NCBI GenBank assembly: GCA_028683385.1
Contig: JAQUIJ010000004.1
Location: 275,416 to 339,415, forward strand
DNA: 64,000 nt
Direction: 5' to 3'
Source of the DNA: Prolixibacteraceae bacterium
GTDB lineage: Bacteria; Bacteroidota; Bacteroidia; Bacteroidales; Prolixibacteraceae
Positions 35,793 through 46,000 of this stretch are shown here, piece after piece. Below the pieces are notes generated by a model. The model worked only from the letters and a program-made list of their open reading frames with translations. It was not told the DNA's origin and made no database searches. A program made the position numbers and the translations under genes. Within the stretch, counting starts at the first letter, position 1, and every line of letters begins with the position of its first letter.

Positions 35793-37706
35793 CTACATCA
35801 TCAAGTAGATCATCGAAAGCGCCAAAGCTAAAGTACCGGCAACAAAGGCAAAAGCATAATGTTGCAATTGTCCAGACTGCATTCCTTTAATTTTATAGGA
35901 AACTTTTTCTGTGGTTAAGCCAATTCCAACCATAAACGCATCGATGATGTGACGATCGAACCACGCAATTGGGCGCGATATGTAGTTGAAGATGATCTTT
36001 CGGGTGACAAACAAATAAATTTCGTCGAAATAAAATTTGTTATAAGTTGCAGTGTATAAAATCCCCCAACTTTTAGCCAGTTTAGCAGGAACTTCACTTT
36101 CCTTTTTATAAAGAATCCACGCCAAGCCGATGCCTAACAAGCCGATTAAAACAGAAGGAACGGCAACCATGTAGTTCATTTCTGATTCAAAGCCCAATTT
36201 GTCAGAAGTTACCAACTCAGTAAAAGGAAGATAACCAGCGAAAACAGAAGCTACTGCCAGAAACATCAATGGAATAGTCATGGTTAACGGGCTTTCGTGT
36301 GGTGTGTGGTGATAATGTCTGTCTTTTCCCCAGAATACACAGAAATATAACCTGAACATATAGAAAGCGGTTAAACCTGCAACAATAAATTCAACAGCAA
36401 ATAAAAGTTTGTTGTGATGCAAGGCAGCTACCAAAATTTCGTCTTTACTGAAGAATCCTGAAAGGAATGGAACCCCGGCAATAGTTAGACAAGCAATCAG
36501 GAATGTAATATGCGTAATTGGCAAATATTTGCGCAACCCACCCATATCGTACATGTTGTTTGAATGAACGGCGTGAATGATTGAACCGGCACCAAGGAAT
36601 AACAATGCTTTAAACATGGCATGTGTAAACAGGTGAAACATGGAAGCCATGTAACCCAAACCTTCTTCACCACCATATCCTGAAACACCAAGGGCAAGCA
36701 TCATATAACCCAATTGCGAAAGAGTCGAGAATGCCAGAACGCGTTTAATATCGTATTGTGTAATGGCGATTACCGCTGCAAAGAGCGAAGTGAAACCGCC
36801 AACATAACCAATGATTTCCTGAGCGGCAGGAGCCTGAAAATGGATAACCGGAAACATACGGGCAACGAGGAATACACCGGCAACAACCATGGTTGCAGCA
36901 TGAATCAATGCCGAAACCGGAGTTGGACCTTCCATTGCATCGGGTAACCAAATGTGTAACGGGAACATGGCTGATTTACCGGCACCACCAATAAAAATCA
37001 GTGTCATGGCCCAGGTCATGGCCGAAATACCCATGAAACTCATCGAAGCAGCGCTTCCGAAGATGGCTGTTCCAGGTTCTGTTAGTTTGCCGAAATCAAA
37101 AGTTCCGGTAATAAACGAAAGTATCAGAATACCGATCAGGAAACCTAAATCGGCAAAACGTGTCACAATGAATGCTTTTTTCGAAGCAGCTACTGCCGAT
37201 GGTTTTTGGTAGTAGAATCCGATCAAAAGGAATGAGCTAACACCAACCAATTCCCAGAAAATATACATCTGGAAAATGTTGGTGGCGATAACCAAACCCA
37301 ACATCGAAAAAGTGAACAAGGATAAAAACGCATAAAAGCGCTGAAAACCAACTTCACCATGCATGTAGCCTATGCTGTATAAGTGCACCATAAACGAAAT
37401 GGTAGTAATAACAACCAACATCATAACTGAAATCGGGTCAAGTAAAATACCCATTTTGATAATCAGCGAATCCGTAAATTGCAACCATTTCATTTCAAAC
37501 GGAATGATTGTCTGAAATCCTTCAGCATGATGGCCAAAGAAATAGCTAGCGGCGGTAATCAGTGAAAGAGTCCATGAAGTTCCCATTCCGATTGTTCCCA
37601 ATAATCCGGAGATGATTGGTTTCCATTTCATTCCCAGCAGACCGGTAACCAAAAACATTACCAGCGGAATCAGTATAATAAATACAGTATATGTATATCC
37701 TGTCAT
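35793..37706 (-). CDS. nuoL: NADH-quinone oxidoreductase subunit L
   Basis: Largest antiporter-like subunit, at the distal end of the membrane arm, 637 residues. Motifs include FFFAFLSLFTFSM-type region FYAFLSLFTFSMLGLV, KSAMFPLHIWLPDAMEGPT and VSALIHAATMVVAGVFL, followed by a C-terminal segment consistent with the lateral helix and anchoring helix. About 12 nt after nuoK. Confidence 0.95.
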   Translation of the reverse strand: MTGYTYTVFIILIPLVMFLVTGLLGMKWKPIISGLLGTIGMGTSWTLSLITAASYFFGHHAEGFQTIIPFEMKWLQFTDSLIIKMGILLDPISVMMLVVITTISFMVHLYSIGYMHGEVGFQRFYAFLSLFTFSMLGLVIATNIFQMYIFWELVGVSSFLLIGFYYQKPSAVAASKKAFIVTRFADLGFLIGILILSFITGTFDFGKLTEPGTAIFGSAASMSFMGISAMTWAMTLIFIGGAGKSAMFPLHIWLPDAMEGPTPVSALIHAATMVVAGVFLVARMFPVIHFQAPAAQEIIGYVGGFTSLFAAVIAITQYDIKRVLAFSTLSQLGYMMLALGVSGYGGEEGLGYMASMFHLFTHAMFKALLFLGAGSIIHAVHSNNMYDMGGLRKYLPITHITFLIACLTIAGVPFLSGFFSKDEILVAALHHNKLLFAVEFIVAGLTAFYMFRLYFCVFWGKDRHYHHTPHESPLTMTIPLMFLAVASVFAGYLPFTELVTSDKLGFESEMNYMVAVPSVLIGLLGIGLAWILYKKESEVPAKLAKSWGILYTATYNKFYFDEIYLFVTRKIIFNYISRPIAWFDRHIIDAFMVGIGLTTEKVSYKIKGMQSGQLQHYAFAFVAGTLALALSMIYLMM

Positions 37707-37718
37707 TGCTCTTAAATT

Positions 37719-38036
37719 TTAGAATTTCATTTCATTTACATTTTCAACTTCAATGTTCTTCACGTTTCTGTAAATGTTGATGATAAGTGCAATGGCAACC
37801 GAAGCTTCGGCGGCTGCAATACCAACAATGAACAGTGAAAAGAATTGTCCCTGCAATTGATCGGGATACAGGTAGCGGTTGAAAACCACGAAATTGATAT
37901 TGACTGAATTCAGGATGAGCTCAATAGCCATCAACATAGTAATCAGGTTGCGGCGAATAATGAAACCACAAACTCCGATGAAAAACATAATCGTACTAAC
38001 GACTAAAAAATGTTCGAGAGGAATTCCCTGGATCAT
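37719..38036 (-). CDS. nuoK: NADH-quinone oxidoreductase subunit K
   Basis: Small membrane subunit of complex I, 105 residues, three helices. It shows the conserved membrane glutamate in LLTMLMAIELILNSVNI-type sequence (NLITMLMAIELILNSVNINF) and a second in GIAAAEASVAIALII. Overlaps the end of nuoJ by 4 bases. Confidence 0.95.
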   Translation of the reverse strand: MIQGIPLEHFLVVSTIMFFIGVCGFIIRRNLITMLMAIELILNSVNINFVVFNRYLYPDQLQGQFFSLFIVGIAAAEASVAIALIINIYRNVKNIEVENVNEMKF

Positions 38037-38551
38037 ATCTCTGAGTTTTTATTTTTTTCTTTTTTAGCAACCACAATTGCTGCAATCATTGCTGCCAGTA
38101 ACAAAATACTGATCAACTCGAACGGTAAAACGTAACCGTTTTTCCCGGTGCTTAGCAATTGATTTCCTATCACTGTCATATCAACTGGCAGTTCCGGAGC
38201 AGTTCCGGCCTGAAAAGAGTGGGAGAGTATGGTTGTAAGAACCAATCCGATTCCAACAGTTGCTGCTCCAATACCCATTATGAGTTTAGTCAGATTCGGA
38301 TGTTGAAAGCGATGCGAAATGTGGTGAGTCAATAAAATACTGAAGATAATCAGAACCACAATACCACCGGCATATAAAGTGAGCTGTACGGCAGCCATAA
38401 ACTGGTAATTCAGCATAAAATACAAACCTGCAGTAGCCAGCAGAACGCAAAGCAGATAAACAGCAGCCCGTAAAATCCTTCGGGTGGTGATCGACAAAAG
38501 CGAACAAATCAGGATTATTCCTGAAAATAGATAAAACATGAATACATTCAT
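38033..38551 (-). CDS. nuoJ: NADH-quinone oxidoreductase subunit J
   Basis: Membrane subunit of complex I, 172 residues, about five helices. Typical sequence LLATAGLYFMLNYQFMAAVQ and LTLYAGGIVVLIIFSILL, the pi-bulge helix region of the family. Overlaps nuoI by one base and nuoK by four. Confidence 0.94.
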   Translation of the reverse strand: MNVFMFYLFSGIILICSLLSITTRRILRAAVYLLCVLLATAGLYFMLNYQFMAAVQLTLYAGGIVVLIIFSILLTHHISHRFQHPNLTKLIMGIGAATVGIGLVLTTILSHSFQAGTAPELPVDMTVIGNQLLSTGKNGYVLPFELISILLLAAMIAAIVVAKKEKNKNSEI

Positions 38552-39030
38552 TACTTAGCCTCCTTTCTTAGTTTCGAACCTGGTTGATTCAAAACTTTGG
38601 TGAGTTTACTCCGGTCAAATACAGCGTGCTCAAATTTCTGACCCCAGGCCAGCGCATTCGAAGGGCAGGTTTTTATGCACAATTCACAGAACGTACACAT
38701 CGAAAGATGGTAAATGTGTTTGTCGATTACCCGCTCCATTTTGCCTTCGGCATTTGCAACGCGATCGGTTATAATTTCGATGGAACCGTTTGGACAGTTC
38801 ATTTCACAAATTCCACAACCAGTACAGGCGTGCAAGTTGTTTTCATCGTGTGGCATGATCACTTCACCTTTAAACCGGTCTTCCATTTTCAGGGTGGCAC
38901 GGTTTTCAGGATATTGTTGGGTTACAATTTCCCCGGGACTGAAAAAGTATTTCCCGGTGATGCGCATCCCTGCCCACAACGAAGAAATTCCTTTAAAAAT
39001 GTCCGCAAAATATTCTAATATACTATTCAT
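38551..39030 (-). CDS. nuoI: NADH-quinone oxidoreductase subunit I
   Basis: Peripheral-arm iron-sulfur subunit, 159 residues. Two 4Fe-4S motifs, CTGCGICEMNCP and CTFCELCIKTCP, correspond to clusters N6a and N6b. In this NuoEFG-less complex it is near the electron entry side and a candidate docking site for a ferredoxin or flavodoxin donor (inference). Confidence 0.96.
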   Translation of the reverse strand: MNSILEYFADIFKGISSLWAGMRITGKYFFSPGEIVTQQYPENRATLKMEDRFKGEVIMPHDENNLHACTGCGICEMNCPNGSIEIITDRVANAEGKMERVIDKHIYHLSMCTFCELCIKTCPSNALAWGQKFEHAVFDRSKLTKVLNQPGSKLRKEAK

Positions 39031-39042
39031 TGTAGTTTAATG

Positions 39043-40143
39043 TTAAAAGTGCCATCCCATCAGGACGATGAAAGCGATAAATACAATGTTGAACAAACTG
39101 ATTGGTAACAGGTATTTCCATTCCAGAGTTAATAACTGGTCGATTCTCAAACGTGGGAAAGTCCATTTAAACCACATGATTACCCAAATGAGGAAGAAAG
39201 TTTTTGAGAAAAACCATACTACCGATGGAATGTAATCCATAATGTTGTTGAATCCTTCCCAGTGTCCGACATGAAATGGCATCCATCCGCCCAAAAATAC
39301 GGTAGCTCCCAAAGCAGCAACAATAAACATGTTCATGTATTCGGCAAGGAAGAAGAAAGCGAATTTGATACCTGAATATTCGGTGTGGAAACCGGCAGTC
39401 AACTCCGATTCAGCTTCAGCCAAGTCGAAAGGTCCGCGGTTGATTTCGGCGGTACTGGCAATCAGGAAAATAATGAATGAAATAACTGCAGGAATGTGGC
39501 CTTTAAAAATCCACCATCCATCAGCCTGGCTTTCAACGATTCCTGAAAGTTGCATGGTTCCAGCGAAAACGACTATAGCCAACAGCGAAAGACCTACTGA
39601 AAGTTCATAACTCACAATTTGCGCTCCGCTTCGCATGGCTCCAATCAGCGAATATTTACTGTTACTCGACCAGCCGGCAATTAAGATACCTACCACGCTG
39701 AGCGACGATACGGCCATTACATAAAATACACCAATGTTGAAATCGATTGCCTGAAGTCCTTTGGCATAAGGCAAAGCAGCCAGTGCAAGGAAAGAGCAAA
39801 TGATAACAATAAATGGCGCCAGGTTGAAAAGCAATGGATCTGATTTGCGGATCGGGATTAACTCCTTCATCAACAATTTGATCAAGTCGGCGATAGTTTG
39901 AATAATACCATAAGGTCCAACGCGGTTTGGTCCAACGCGGTTCTGCATGAAAGCACAAACTTTACGTTCGGCATAAACCAGAAACAATCCGAGTAATGCG
40001 TACATTAAAAGGAAAGCCAATCCGACGAGAACCATTTCAGTAAAAGTGACCCATCCGGTCGACATCAGGCCTGATAACCAGGCATGAATAGATCCGGTAA
40101 GTGTCGAAAAATCGTAGATGTTTGATGACATATTTGTGTTCAT
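39043..40143 (-). CDS. nuoH: NADH-quinone oxidoreductase subunit H
   Basis: Membrane subunit forming part of the quinone-binding site, 366 residues, about eight helices. Conserved segments include [34 protein letters not shown]-type sequence ([19 protein letters not shown]) and [19 protein letters not shown]. It begins directly after the nuoD stop codon. Confidence 0.96.
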   Translation of the reverse strand: MNTNMSSNIYDFSTLTGSIHAWLSGLMSTGWVTFTEMVLVGLAFLLMYALLGLFLVYAERKVCAFMQNRVGPNRVGPYGIIQTIADLIKLLMKELIPIRKSDPLLFNLAPFIVIICSFLALAALPYAKGLQAIDFNIGVFYVMAVSSLSVVGILIAGWSSNSKYSLIGAMRSGAQIVSYELSVGLSLLAIVVFAGTMQLSGIVESQADGWWIFKGHIPAVISFIIFLIASTAEINRGPFDLAEAESELTAGFHTEYSGIKFAFFFLAEYMNMFIVAALGATVFLGGWMPFHVGHWEGFNNIMDYIPSVVWFFSKTFFLIWVIMWFKWTFPRLRIDQLLTLEWKYLLPISLFNIVFIAFIVLMGWHF

Positions 40144-41271
40144 TTATCGGTCAATATCAGGGATTACAAGATCGAGCGAACCGCTGATGGCAATCAGGTC
40201 GGCAATTTTATGTCCGGCAGTAATTTCGTTCATAACAAACAAATTACTGAAGTTTGGTGTCCGGAATCTCATGCGCAATGGCGATTTATTTCCGTCGCTT
40301 ACAGCATATACAGCCAATTCTCCACGGGCAGTCTCCACTCTCTGGAAATATTCGCCAGCCGGAAGTTTGATGATTGGTTTCATTTTCGCAGTATAGTCGC
40401 CTTCAGGAATATTGTCAACCAATTGTTCCAAAATGCTAAGCGATTCCCACATCTCAGCCATTCTCACTTTGTAGCGAGCCCAGGTATCGCAGCCTGTTTC
40501 CAAAATTTCGTTGAACTGAACTTTATCGTAAGCTCCGTAAGGTGCAATTTTACGAATGTCGCACGAGTAATCGGAACCACGGCCTGAAGGACCGGTAACA
40601 CCATATCCGATAGCAGTTTCTTTACTCATGTGTCCAATACCTTTTACGCGGTTCTGGAAAATTACATTGCCGGTAAGTAACTGGTCGTATTCAGGTAGCT
40701 TTTTCCTGAAATAGGTAATAAATTCTTTGATCCGTTTCTGGAAATTTGGATGAACATCATGCATCAATCCGCCCGGCATAACAAAGCTATGAAGTAATCT
40801 CGATCCAAATGATTCTTCAAAAATATCGAGAATGTGTTCACGATCACGCAGACCGTAGAAGAAGCTGGTTAATGCGCCCAAATCCATACCAAAAGCACAC
40901 CACCACAATTGGTGCGATGCAATTCGGTTCAGTTCGTCCAAAATAGTACGAATGTATTTTACTCGCTCCGGAACTTCAACCTGCAAAGCATCTTCAACAA
41001 GCAAACAAACCGCTTCGTTATTCATGTGGGCCGAAAGGTAATCCATTCGGTCGGTCAGGTGAATAATTTGCGGATAGGTATTGGCTTCGCACATCTTTTC
41101 AATTCCACGGTGAATGTATCCAATATGTGGAATCAGGTATTTTACGGTTTCGCCTTTCAGGCAAACCTCAAACCTTAATACACCGTGAGTCGAAGGGTGT
41201 TGGGGACCCATGTTGATGATGTAGTCCTCGTTCTCCCCGATAATCACGTCTTTTATAATTTCTTCACTCAT
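40144..41271 (-). CDS. nuoD: NADH-quinone oxidoreductase subunit D
   Basis: 49-kDa-type quinone-module subunit, 375 residues. Motifs GPQHPSTHGVLRFEVCLKGE, SHQLWWCAFGMDLGALTSFF and GVTGPSGRGSDYSCDIRK; the C-terminus VIPDIDR matches the family end. A TTG at 41295 would add eight residues; the ATG at 41271 is used. It is separate from nuoC, unlike the fused nuoCD known from Bacteroides. Confidence 0.96.
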   Translation of the reverse strand: MSEEIIKDVIIGENEDYIINMGPQHPSTHGVLRFEVCLKGETVKYLIPHIGYIHRGIEKMCEANTYPQIIHLTDRMDYLSAHMNNEAVCLLVEDALQVEVPERVKYIRTILDELNRIASHQLWWCAFGMDLGALTSFFYGLRDREHILDIFEESFGSRLLHSFVMPGGLMHDVHPNFQKRIKEFITYFRKKLPEYDQLLTGNVIFQNRVKGIGHMSKETAIGYGVTGPSGRGSDYSCDIRKIAPYGAYDKVQFNEILETGCDTWARYKVRMAEMWESLSILEQLVDNIPEGDYTAKMKPIIKLPAGEYFQRVETARGELAVYAVSDGNKSPLRMRFRTPNFSNLFVMNEITAGHKIADLIAISGSLDLVIPDIDR

Positions 41272-41284
41272 CTGATATTGAGTA

Positions 41285-41743
41285 TTAACGTTCAATAATG
41301 TTTACTTCATCGCGGAAATCTTTGCGAAGCGGGTAGCCGTAGTCATCTTCCAGGAAAAATCGTTTCAGGTTTGGATGGTTATTAAACCGTATTCCAAACA
41401 GGTCGAAAACTTCGCGCTCAAAATATTCGGCAGTCGGATATAAAGCGGTCAAACTGTCGATGTTTGGATTTTCACGATCAGCAATCAATGATTTCAATAC
41501 AACTAAATGTCTGAAATCAGTAGATTCGAGGTGATAAACCACTGTAAAATGAGTAGTAAAATCAACGGCAGTATGGTTAATCAGATAATTGAACGCTGTT
41601 CTTTTATCTGATTTCAGATTTTCCACTAAAGAAAATAATTTCTCTGCCGGAACAATAACTTCCAACAGTTGTTTACCTTCCGGAAATTCAGCTTCAGGAA
41701 CAAAACCTGAAATAATATCTGTTAATTCTTGTCTGTTTAGCAT
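41285..41743 (-). CDS. nuoC: NADH-quinone oxidoreductase subunit C
   Basis: 30-kDa subunit of the peripheral arm, 152 residues. Conserved LTALYPTAEYFEREVFDLFG and RFFLEDDYGYPLRKDFRDE. Standalone rather than fused to nuoD. Confidence 0.95.
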   Translation of the reverse strand: MLNRQELTDIISGFVPEAEFPEGKQLLEVIVPAEKLFSLVENLKSDKRTAFNYLINHTAVDFTTHFTVVYHLESTDFRHLVVLKSLIADRENPNIDSLTALYPTAEYFEREVFDLFGIRFNNHPNLKRFFLEDDYGYPLRKDFRDEVNIIER

Positions 41744-41754
41744 GTTCTGAATAA

Positions 41755-42312
41755 TTAGAGCAACCTTTCAGTTGAATCTTCTGAATCAAAAAGTGAATCT
41801 CCTTTAATTTTTCGCTGCAATTGCATCACGCCATAAAGAAGTGCTTCGGGGCGGGGTGGACATCCGGGAACATATACATCCACCGGAAGGATATGATCGA
41901 CACCACGAACTACTGAATACGAATTGTAGAAGAATGGTCCTCCCGAAACGGCGCATGCGCCCATTGCGATTACGTATTTCGGATCGGGCATCTGGTCGTA
42001 TAAACGTTTCAGAACAGGAGCCATTTTGTGATTGATGGTTCCTGCAATAACAATTACATCGGCCTGGCGTGGCGAAGGACGGTAAACTTCAATCCCAAAA
42101 CGGGCAAAGTCGTGCCTTGATGCTCCGGCAGCCATCATCTCAATTCCGCAACAACTGGTTGCAAAGGTGAGTGGCCAAATGGAGTTTGATACACCCCAGT
42201 TCAGAACTGCGTTAATACTAGTCATGAAGACGTTTCCGCCTGACTTTTTTAAGAGTTCGAGAGATTCGCTATCTCCGAAATCTTCATCTTTCATTGATTT
42301 GATTAAACCCAT
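41755..42312 (-). CDS. nuoB: NADH-quinone oxidoreductase subunit B
   Basis: Subunit carrying cluster N2 next to the quinone site, 185 residues. Cluster ligands lie in [32 protein letters not shown] and [14 protein letters not shown]. The open frame begins at 42423, but an AAAAGGAG site upstream of the ATG at 42312 and the family N-terminus set the start there; it overlaps the nuoA stop by about 10 bases. Confidence 0.95.
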   Translation of the reverse strand: MGLIKSMKDEDFGDSESLELLKKSGGNVFMTSINAVLNWGVSNSIWPLTFATSCCGIEMMAAGASRHDFARFGIEVYRPSPRQADVIVIAGTINHKMAPVLKRLYDQMPDPKYVIAMGACAVSGGPFFYNSYSVVRGVDHILPVDVYVPGCPPRPEALLYGVMQLQRKIKGDSLFDSEDSTERLL

Positions 42313-42653
42313 TTCAAAGCTCCTTTTTTCCATGCATACAAAAGTCCAAGACCAAGTATGAAGAAGAAAATAATGATTTCGATAAATGCCCTCATCCCGA
42401 TTGATTTCATGACTACACCCCAAGGGAATAGAAACACGGTTTCAACATCGAAAACAAGGTAAATAATTGCAAAAAGGTAGTAACCCACGTTGAATTGAAT
42501 CCATGCCGGTCCTTCAGATGGAATACCGCATTCGTACGGTTCTGATTTTACAGGATTTAAAGAGCTTGGAGCAACAAGGGTTGAGAATATAATTGCCCCA
42601 CCTACCAAGATTAGTGCAACTATAAAAAAGAGAATTAATGATTCGCTTTCCAT
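42303..42653 (-). CDS. nuoA: NADH-quinone oxidoreductase subunit A
   Basis: Small membrane subunit, 116 residues, three helices. Typical loop with [20 protein letters not shown] and the helix [15 protein letters not shown]. First gene of the nuo operon, about 40 nt downstream of a promoter-like pair at 42700-42728. No nuoE, nuoF or nuoG gene occurs in or next to the operon. Confidence 0.95.
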   Translation of the reverse strand: MESESLILFFIVALILVGGAIIFSTLVAPSSLNPVKSEPYECGIPSEGPAWIQFNVGYYLFAIIYLVFDVETVFLFPWGVVMKSIGMRAFIEIIIFFFILGLGLLYAWKKGALKWV

Positions 42654-42699
42654 ATCTTTAAAAATATGTTGATAATTGAATAAGCTAAAAAAGCCGGTG

Positions 42700-42728
42700 C
42701 AAAAGTAACTTTTTCAGATTAGTACCAA
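42700..42728 (-). promoter_or_regulatory. Predicted nuo operon promoter
   Basis: On the minus strand TTG (42726-42728), an 18-nt spacer and TACTTTTG (42700-42707) fit the Bacteroidota TTG / TAnnTTTG promoter pattern. The expected transcript start is about 40 nt before nuoA. Confidence 0.65.
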
Positions 42729-42964
42729 ACTTTTTTTTATAAAAAAATGGATTGATATTTCGCAACTTGAAAAACGGAAGATGATTTTTATTGATAAGAT
42801 TCAACTATCTATAATATGCAATTGTGGTATGATTGAAGAAGTTTTTAATTTTTTATTGTATGATAAATCGTCCTTTAATAACCCTTTTTTTTATTTTTTT
42901 TAGTTGGGTACTTACTTGCACGAAAAGCTTGAACATTAATAAGTCTTATAACGTGAAATAAAAG

Positions 42965-42993
42965 TTGAAAATAATGATCATGCTGTAAATTTG
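42965..42993 (+). promoter_or_regulatory. Predicted promoter of the sensor kinase gene
   Basis: TTG (42965-42967), an 18-nt spacer, then TAAATTTG (42986-42993), a full match to TAnnTTTG, about 70 nt before the gene. Confidence 0.65.
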
Positions 42994-43066
42994 TACTAAA
43001 AATGATTATAAATTAGAGATCGATAATTCGATATTAAGCTGATAATTTTTTAGGTTTGCTACTGTG

Positions 43067-46000
43067 ATGAATAAATTTCTTTTTACGATTCTTATCATTT
43101 TACTAACTCTTGCCTGTACAAAACAACAGAGTAAAGATACGTCGTTGGCTCACAGTCCGTTGGTTGTTGAAGCAAAAGGTTTTATTGTCTCTCAAGATTC
43201 TATGGCAAGTCCTAAAATTGTGCTTGCCGGCCAACCAACACGAATACCTGTGGGCAAACCGAATATTGTTTATACAAATACCAACGAATTCATCGCCGGA
43301 CAACCAACAATTATTTTAGCGGGTAATCCTCGAATAAATACTCCTGGTCAGGATACTTTTTTAATTCCTAAAACCGTGACAGCCATTGATAAACCGTTCA
43401 TTGGCGGAATGCCCATTGTTGAAAAGGCAAAAGATGCCTACATAAAAGATCAAAACCCTCAAAATTTTAGCACTTTCGGAAAACATCAGGGTTTAAATTA
43501 CAACTCGATACATTGTCAGTTACAAGATATTAGCGGAAATATCTGGTTTTGTACGTATGGCGGTGGTGTATCCAGATATGATGGAAAATCGTTTACCCAT
43601 TTCACAACGAAAGAAGGATTAGGCAACGATCGGATTTGGTCTGTTTTGCAAGACAAAAGTGGGAACCTGTGGTTTGGGACCGACGGTGGCGGTGCAACCA
43701 GATATGATGGAAAATTCTTTACCCATTTTACCACCGCAGAAGGATTATCTGGCAATTCTGTATTATCGATGTTACAAGATAGAAAAGGAGATATTTGGTT
43801 TGCAACGACTGAAGGGCTATCGAAATACGACGGGAAATCGTTTACTAATTATACCCAAGAAGAAGGTTTATGCGACAATACAATCTTGTCGATTTTGCAG
43901 GATAAAAGCGGGAACCTTTGGTTCGGATCCGGAGAACATGGAGTATCAAAATACGATGGTAAATCATTTTCTAACTTTTCTGAAAGTGAAGGGTTAGTCA
44001 ATAACACTGTATTTTATATTTTACAAGATCGGGATGAAAATATATGGTTTGGTACCAATGGCGGGGTATCTTGTTACAACGGAAAATCGTTTTCAAATTA
44101 TACTGTTAAAGAAGGACTAAGCGACAATAAAATTTATAGCATCTTTCAGGATTCTCATGGGTCATTCTGGTTTGGTACAGGTAGGGGGATATCGAAGCTA
44201 ACTTTTAACGTGAGTGAATCGAATGAGAAACTTAACTCATCGAACCATGGGGTTTTTACTCACATTACTGAAAATGAAGGTCTATGTAATAATCTTGTTT
44301 ATAGTATTTTAAATGATAAAAGTGGCAACATTTGGTTTGGTACGAATGAAGGTGTAAGTAAGTATGGCGGGAATCTATTTACGCACTATACCCGAAATGA
44401 AGGCCTGAATAACAATAAAGTATTTAGTATTTTAAAGGATAAATCAGGTAATCTGTGGTTCGGTACTTTTGGAGGAGGGATTACCAGATACGATGGTAAA
44501 TCGTTTTCAAATTATACTGAAAAAGAAGGTTTAGCCAATAATAAGGTCTTTAGTATGTTTCAGGACAAAAATGGAAATATGTGGTTTGGAACTGATGGCG
44601 GTGGCGTTTCGAAATACGATGGCAAAACGTTTACGAATTTCACGCAAAAGGAAGGACTAATTAATAATAAAGTTTTCTGTATTGCCCAGGATAAACCCGG
44701 GAATCTCTGGTTTGGAACGTATGGCGGTGGTGTATCAAAATATGATGGACAATCGTTTACAAATTATACGGTAAAAGAAGGATTGTGCAACAATTTTGTT
44801 CTGAGTATTCTTCAGGATAAAAACGGAAATCTCTGGTTCGGTACCGATGGTGGAGGGGTATCGAATCTAATTCTTGAAAAATCGGATAGACTTGATGAAA
44901 AAGAAGCTACTAAAAGCCAATCTGTTCCTCAGTTTATTAATTATACAACAAAAGAAGGTCTTCCAAACAATTATGTCTTTAGTATTTTTCAGGATAATAA
45001 TGAGAATATTTGGTTTGGGACTGGTGGCGGTGGCGTAGCAAAATTCGACGGAAAATATTTTACGCACTATGCTGAAGAAGAAGGTTTAAGCAATAACAAT
45101 GTACTGAGCATTACGCAGGACAAAAACTATAATATTTGGTTTGGAACCAGGTTTGGTCTATCTAAGTTAAAATCCGGAGCTTTAAATTTGAACGCGAATA
45201 CTACGGGTTTGCCATTGTTCAATAATTTTGAATATGAAGATGGTTTTTTGGGTATTGGTTGCAATCGCGGAGCTATTTGTCAGGATCAAGCTGGAACTAT
45301 CTGGGTTGGTACTAACGACCGGCTAACGGCTTATCATGGGGATGGAGATATTGCTGACACTATTTCACCCGAAATCCAATTGACCGGTATTTCGCTTTTC
45401 AATGAAAAGATAAAGTGGTCAAATCTAATTTCTTATGTTCCTGCCAGTGACGGACATTCTCAGGCAAAAGATACAAGTATTATTCTTGAAAATGGAGTAA
45501 CTGTAGCCGATTTCAATTTTGATTCTACATCAAACTGGTATTACATACCGCAAAACCTAAGTTTAAAATACGACAATAATTTCCTGACTTTTTCATTTAT
45601 AGGAATATCTCAGAGACACAACAAAAAAATGAGATATCAATATAAACTCGAGGGATTAGATAAAAGCTGGAGTGCATTGACTCTGAGTAGCGACGCATCA
45701 TATGGTAATCTTTCTTCGGGCACTTATATTTTCAAAATAAAAGCTATAAATGGTGAAGGTTATTGGAGCAAGGAGTTTGCTTATCAGTTCACAATTCGTC
45801 CTCCCTGGTGGAAGACTGGATGGTTTCGGTTAATTCTGGTTGTATTTATTCTGACGAGCTTGTTTGTTTTTTATCGTTGGCGTATTGCTTCTTTGAAAAG
45901 TCAGCAAAGATACCTTGAACGTGTTGTGAAGGAAAAAACAGCTAAGGTTGTAAATCAAAGTATTGAATTGCAGGGTATTAATGAGGAGTTAAGGCATCAG

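Larger units (their letters stand above)
42654..43066. other. Intergenic region with divergent nuo and kinase promoters
   Basis: 413 bp, AT-rich. Besides the two promoter-like pairs I see no gene, RNA or dyad in it. Confidence 0.55.

Noticed and set aside
38584-39040. Two long plus-strand reading frames opposite nuoI
   Set aside because: nuoI is unmistakable on the minus strand (two 4Fe-4S motifs) in a compact operon; the antisense frames have no recognisable features.
41755-42423. nuoB start at the most upstream codon (42423)
   Set aside because: The extra 37 residues overlap nuoA in another frame and do not resemble NuoB; a Shine-Dalgarno site precedes the ATG at 42312.
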